Source: Musa acuminata AAA Group (Eukaryota; Streptophyta; Magnoliopsida; Zingiberales; Musaceae). Taken from it: DNA of 64,000 bases. Both the position numbers and the translations under genes were made by a program. Positions 61,129 through 64,000 of the stretch are shown here, in pieces. The stretch lies in NCBI RefSeq assembly GCF_036884655.1, contig NC_088357.1, positions 47,945,001 to 48,009,000 on the forward strand. The letters run 5' to 3'. Numbering within the stretch: the first letter of the stretch is position 1; each line of letters starts with the position of its first letter. The notes beneath the pieces were generated by a model. That model was not told the origin of the DNA, did not search any database, and saw only the letters and a program-made list of their open reading frames with translations.

Positions 61129-62102
61129 ATATACATATATATAGAAAAATACTGAGTATTCTTAATGGTTCAAGATTAAAAAAAATATGCGTGAAGATTC
61201 TTCTCGAAGTGAGAATTATGTTCTGCAAGCTGATTAACGAATCGCTTAAAGAGGATGATCGTCTCGATATGGATTATGCCTTGATCTCTAATTGCTGGGA
61301 ATTATTTGGACCAAAACTGGTAATAGAACAAAGAATAGATTAATAGAGGATTAATTTGTTCTTGCTTCATAATCACTAAATGCCTAGGTTGTTAAATGTC
61401 TCATCATGAAGTCGTTGCTTACTCATTAATCCTTAATCGTGATAGCATGCCAGATTAATCCTTTCTACAGGCACTGTTACCGTGTCACTTTTATTCCTTT
61501 GGAATGTGGGAAATCTCAATGAAACAAGAACATTTCCATTAGTGGAGTGCAATGGTCCCAACCATGTCAACACAATAGCCACCCACAAGGTAAACAAACA
61601 AGAAAGATTTCTCCTTTAGTTAGTCTGAAGATTTGACTTCATTCTTATCAAGAATCTCAACATAGCAGACACAGTTGTTGTGTGCTTATTGATGTCAAAC
61701 AAGAATTGGCACAATATATATATGTATGTATTCCTGAGAGACTCACCAAGATAGAGAGTGTACAGGATGATAATATTACAAGTAACACTTTTAATTTCTC
61801 AGTGAAACATATGCACGATTTACAAGGTTTTGATCATTAGATCAATCCATATAAGCTTGCCTTGGTAGTTCTGAAACAAGGGCATGATGTCAACATGCCA
61901 GCTTATTACTTAAGAATTCGATATATTACATAAGATCTATGCATGCTACATGATTTTATTACTGGTAGAGAGTCTTCATATCTCTACTACTAAATGATAT
62001 CATGAACAGACATGGAATTATATTAGTGAGATCGAGGATGTAAAATATTTTTTGTACACTATAACTGTTGCTAGATAAGATATCTTAGGGAGAACTTCTG
62101 AC

Positions 62103-62912
62103 TTACAAGAAATCTATGAAGGGAACACCAGCTTTTCTCCATTCCTCCTCAGCCTCCTCCTCCTCCTCCTGTTCCTCTACACTTGAATGACATTTAGCAC
62201 CATCAGACTCGGTGTTTACTTGAAGAAAATCATAGAACTCAGTTGAACTCTCTCCATCTGCAACAACATCGGAATATGAAGATGGCAAAAGGAGTCATTG
62301 AATGGAGGAACTATACATGTACTCAGTTACCTTTGGCCATCTGGGGAATATGATCATGGAGGTCGGAGAAGAATGCTTTTGGCAGTAACTTAAGGTGGTT
62401 GTATATATGCCTCGACTCTGATCCCTTGTCCTTGTCTTCTGTTGATCTGCCTGTGGCTGTATATATGCTTTTGGCAGTAGCTTTTCGATGCCGACGAGCC
62501 ATGATCACATGCCAATGGTTCTTCACTGCGTTGTCGGTACGACCAGGGAAGAGCCTGGCGATGGCCGCCCAGCGGTTGCCGTGAACGCGGTGCGAAGCGA
62601 GGAGCCGTTCTTCTTCCTCCTCCGTGAAGGGGCTGCGGTTGATCCTTGGATCCAGCTGATTGAACCATCTGAGCCTACAGCTTTTACCTGACGGAGATTT
62701 TACTCAACATGTGTTAGTAACATTCAATTCGGGACCGGAAGACAAGACTTTGGAGATAAAAAAAAGAAGAAGGAAGGAATCTAAACTATGCTTGCACCTG
62801 ATCTTCCTTGAAGCTTCTCTGCGATGGCGTTCCAGTTGTGAGGACCAAACCTACTGACCAACTCCTTCAGCTTCTCGTCTTCCTCCGGCCTCCAGTGCCC
62901 TCTACTGCACAT
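62103..62912 (-). CDS. R2R3-MYB transcription factor, MYB52/54/56-like
   Basis: Nuclear DNA-binding regulator. Relatives in subgroup 21 control secondary wall, boundary and seed-coat traits. Three minus-strand exons (62912-62798, 62687-62331, 62257-62103) join in phase to give 208 residues. The MYB region starts almost at the first residue ([15 protein letters not shown]). R2 tryptophans are W7, W27 and W46; R3 has F59, W78 and W97, the normal R2R3 pattern. Diagnostic blocks are [40 protein letters not shown] and [19 protein letters not shown] short basic linker leads to an acidic stretch ([13 protein letters not shown]) and the end VPFIDFL. Splice sites fall at the usual R2 and post-R3 places for this group. 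Exact paralogue assignment needs a tree. Confidence 0.94.
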
Positions 62913-63176
62913 CCTATCTTCAAATCACTGTCCACAAGGGTGACAGGCAAAGATAACCCCTGCTGAGCTTTCTCTACAAGATCTCTACAGGAAAAGATAG
63001 CCAGGACCGAAGAAGCAGAAAGCTCAGAGAAGCTAAATGTAAGAGAAGAGATGGAGAGGAAAGATATAAGGACAGATACAAAGAGGAAAGAGGCTTTCTC
63101 GTTAGCGAGAGAGAAGACATACAATTAAGAGATAGTTACACTTGCACCACAGATTGATGGTACGTGTGGCCTAAGC

Positions 63177-63215
<39 letters not shown>

Positions 63216-64000
63216 GTGGTTTGGTGAAGTAGTTCTGTTCCCCTTTCAACATCTCTCCAATGTTTCTGACCTACAACTTCTACTTGAAACCCGCACATCT
63301 CTCTCCATTTCTGTATGCATACAGTATAATACCATAACTGGCTTTTCATGTTAGCATATACAATAGGTTTAATATAAATTAATCCAAAAAAATTAGTTTA
63401 TTAAGGAATTAAATTCATTAGTTCTGTGGTTTTTAGCATTGTTACCAGGTGGTGATCTTAGCCAGAGGAGAGAGATTTAGTTTAGCTTTCTTCCTAGTTT
63501 ATATGTGCCAATCTGTGTAGAGATTCTCTTGGATCATATATATGTATAGATTATTGATCATAAAGTGCGTTCATTTGAAAAGAAATGAGGATAATACAGA
63601 GACTGGAGAGAGGAGAGGGAAGGAAAGCAACTGAGAACAAGAAAAACAAGCCCTTACATCAACTAGGGGAGAACTTACATCACCCACAACACAAATATTA
63701 TGAACTATAATCTAGTTTACACACTTCAAATGCCAACTTGGAAAGAACACATTTCTTCTTGGGTTGAATCATCAGTGTGTAACTGTTAGGTCATCTTCAT
63801 CTTCATCTTCTCTTGAGGAGTTGAGGTGCAGACCAAAACATTTAATTTCATTTTCACTTCCTTGATATATAAATATATTGTTTTATCAGTGCATGAAAAA
63901 TGATGTGTTTTTGTAGGTGCAATCCCCTAAGTCAGGCATGCAGGAACACTGCACACAAGAGAACAAAGATCTGCTGAGGATGGTAGTAAATTTCTTCATA
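62913..64000. promoter_or_regulatory. MYB 5' leader and promoter region, with (GA)n tract
   Basis: Upstream of the minus-strand MYB. The DNA from 62913 to about 63240 is rich in AGAGA on the plus strand (TCTCT in the transcript sense) and includes a pure (GA)n run at 63179-63208. No other gene is evident to the window end; short frames here follow the simple repeats. Confidence 0.5.
63179..63208. repeat. (GA)n microsatellite upstream of the MYB
   Basis: Fifteen GA units, about 270 bases upstream of the start codon; CT/GA tracts are common in plant 5' leaders and core promoters. Confidence 0.95.

Larger units (their letters stand above)
58009..62102. other. Intergenic between the TM9SF and MYB genes
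   Basis: TM9SF leader and promoter to about 58200, then very AT-rich DNA, a GC-richer degenerate block at 58610-59050 whose frames look like chance, (CT)n at 60103-60136, and a (CATA)n tract at 61106-61128. No convincing gene or RNA was recognised in over 4 kb. The 93-codon frame at 61062-61343 matches no family I know. Confidence 0.5.

Noticed and set aside
61062..61343. 93-codon frame starting near the CATA microsatellite
   Set aside because: No recognisable motif, N-terminal half is translated microsatellite, no splice or promoter context.

Overview
The window is ordinary nuclear DNA from a flowering plant. Genes have many exons with GT-AG introns, noncoding DNA is AT-rich with many microsatellites, and several first exons are GC-rich, as is common in monocots. 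The transposon debris and codon use suggest a monocot, perhaps a Zingiberales or palm relative, but that placement is only an inference. There are no prokaryotic, organellar, viral or CRISPR features. Gene models below were assembled by hand by joining reading-phase-compatible exons at visible splice sites.

Layout from left to right: (1) 912-4181 (-), a tyrosine/nicotianamine-type aminotransferase whose 3' exons lie beyond the left edge; an LTR-like repeat sits in its third intron. (2) About 5504-8190 (-), a probable plastid protein with a reduced DnaJ-type cysteine motif; its 3' end is uncertain. (3) 9819-16718 (-), ERIL1, the plastid ERI-1-like DEDDh exonuclease, 6 exons. (4) 17853-20581 (+), a BAP31-like ER membrane protein, 2 exons, divergent from ERIL1. 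(5) 23834-28308 (+), a UEV1/MMS2 ubiquitin E2 variant, 5 exons, ending in a CaaX-like tetrapeptide; its 3.7 kb first intron holds a dead LINE-type reverse transcriptase. (6) 29292-38004 (+), a plastid DnaJA-type co-chaperone, 11 exons, with one GC-AG intron and a C-terminal membrane segment. (7) 39929-46460 (+), a PRP38B/SRL1-type splicing factor with an RS tail. (8) 48200-51887 (+), a PKHD-type 2-oxoglutarate/Fe(II) hydroxylase, followed by a broken partial tandem copy. (9) 53287-58008 (-), a transmembrane 9 superfamily (nonaspanin) protein, 7 exons. (10) 62103-62912 (-), an R2R3-MYB of the MYB52/54/56 type.

The genes are unrelated housekeeping or regulatory loci, not a cluster or operon. 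Two encode plastid proteins with known or likely roles in RNA or protein maturation (ERIL1, DnaJA), a third is a possible plastid protein, and two act in the secretory pathway (BAP31-like, TM9SF). I found no clearly new biological system. The items most worth a second look are the UEV1 CaaX end, the partial hydroxylase duplication, the exon-containing tandem duplication inside ERIL1, an orphan exon-like ORF at 52737-52913, and the unresolved 3' end of the DnaJ-Cys gene.
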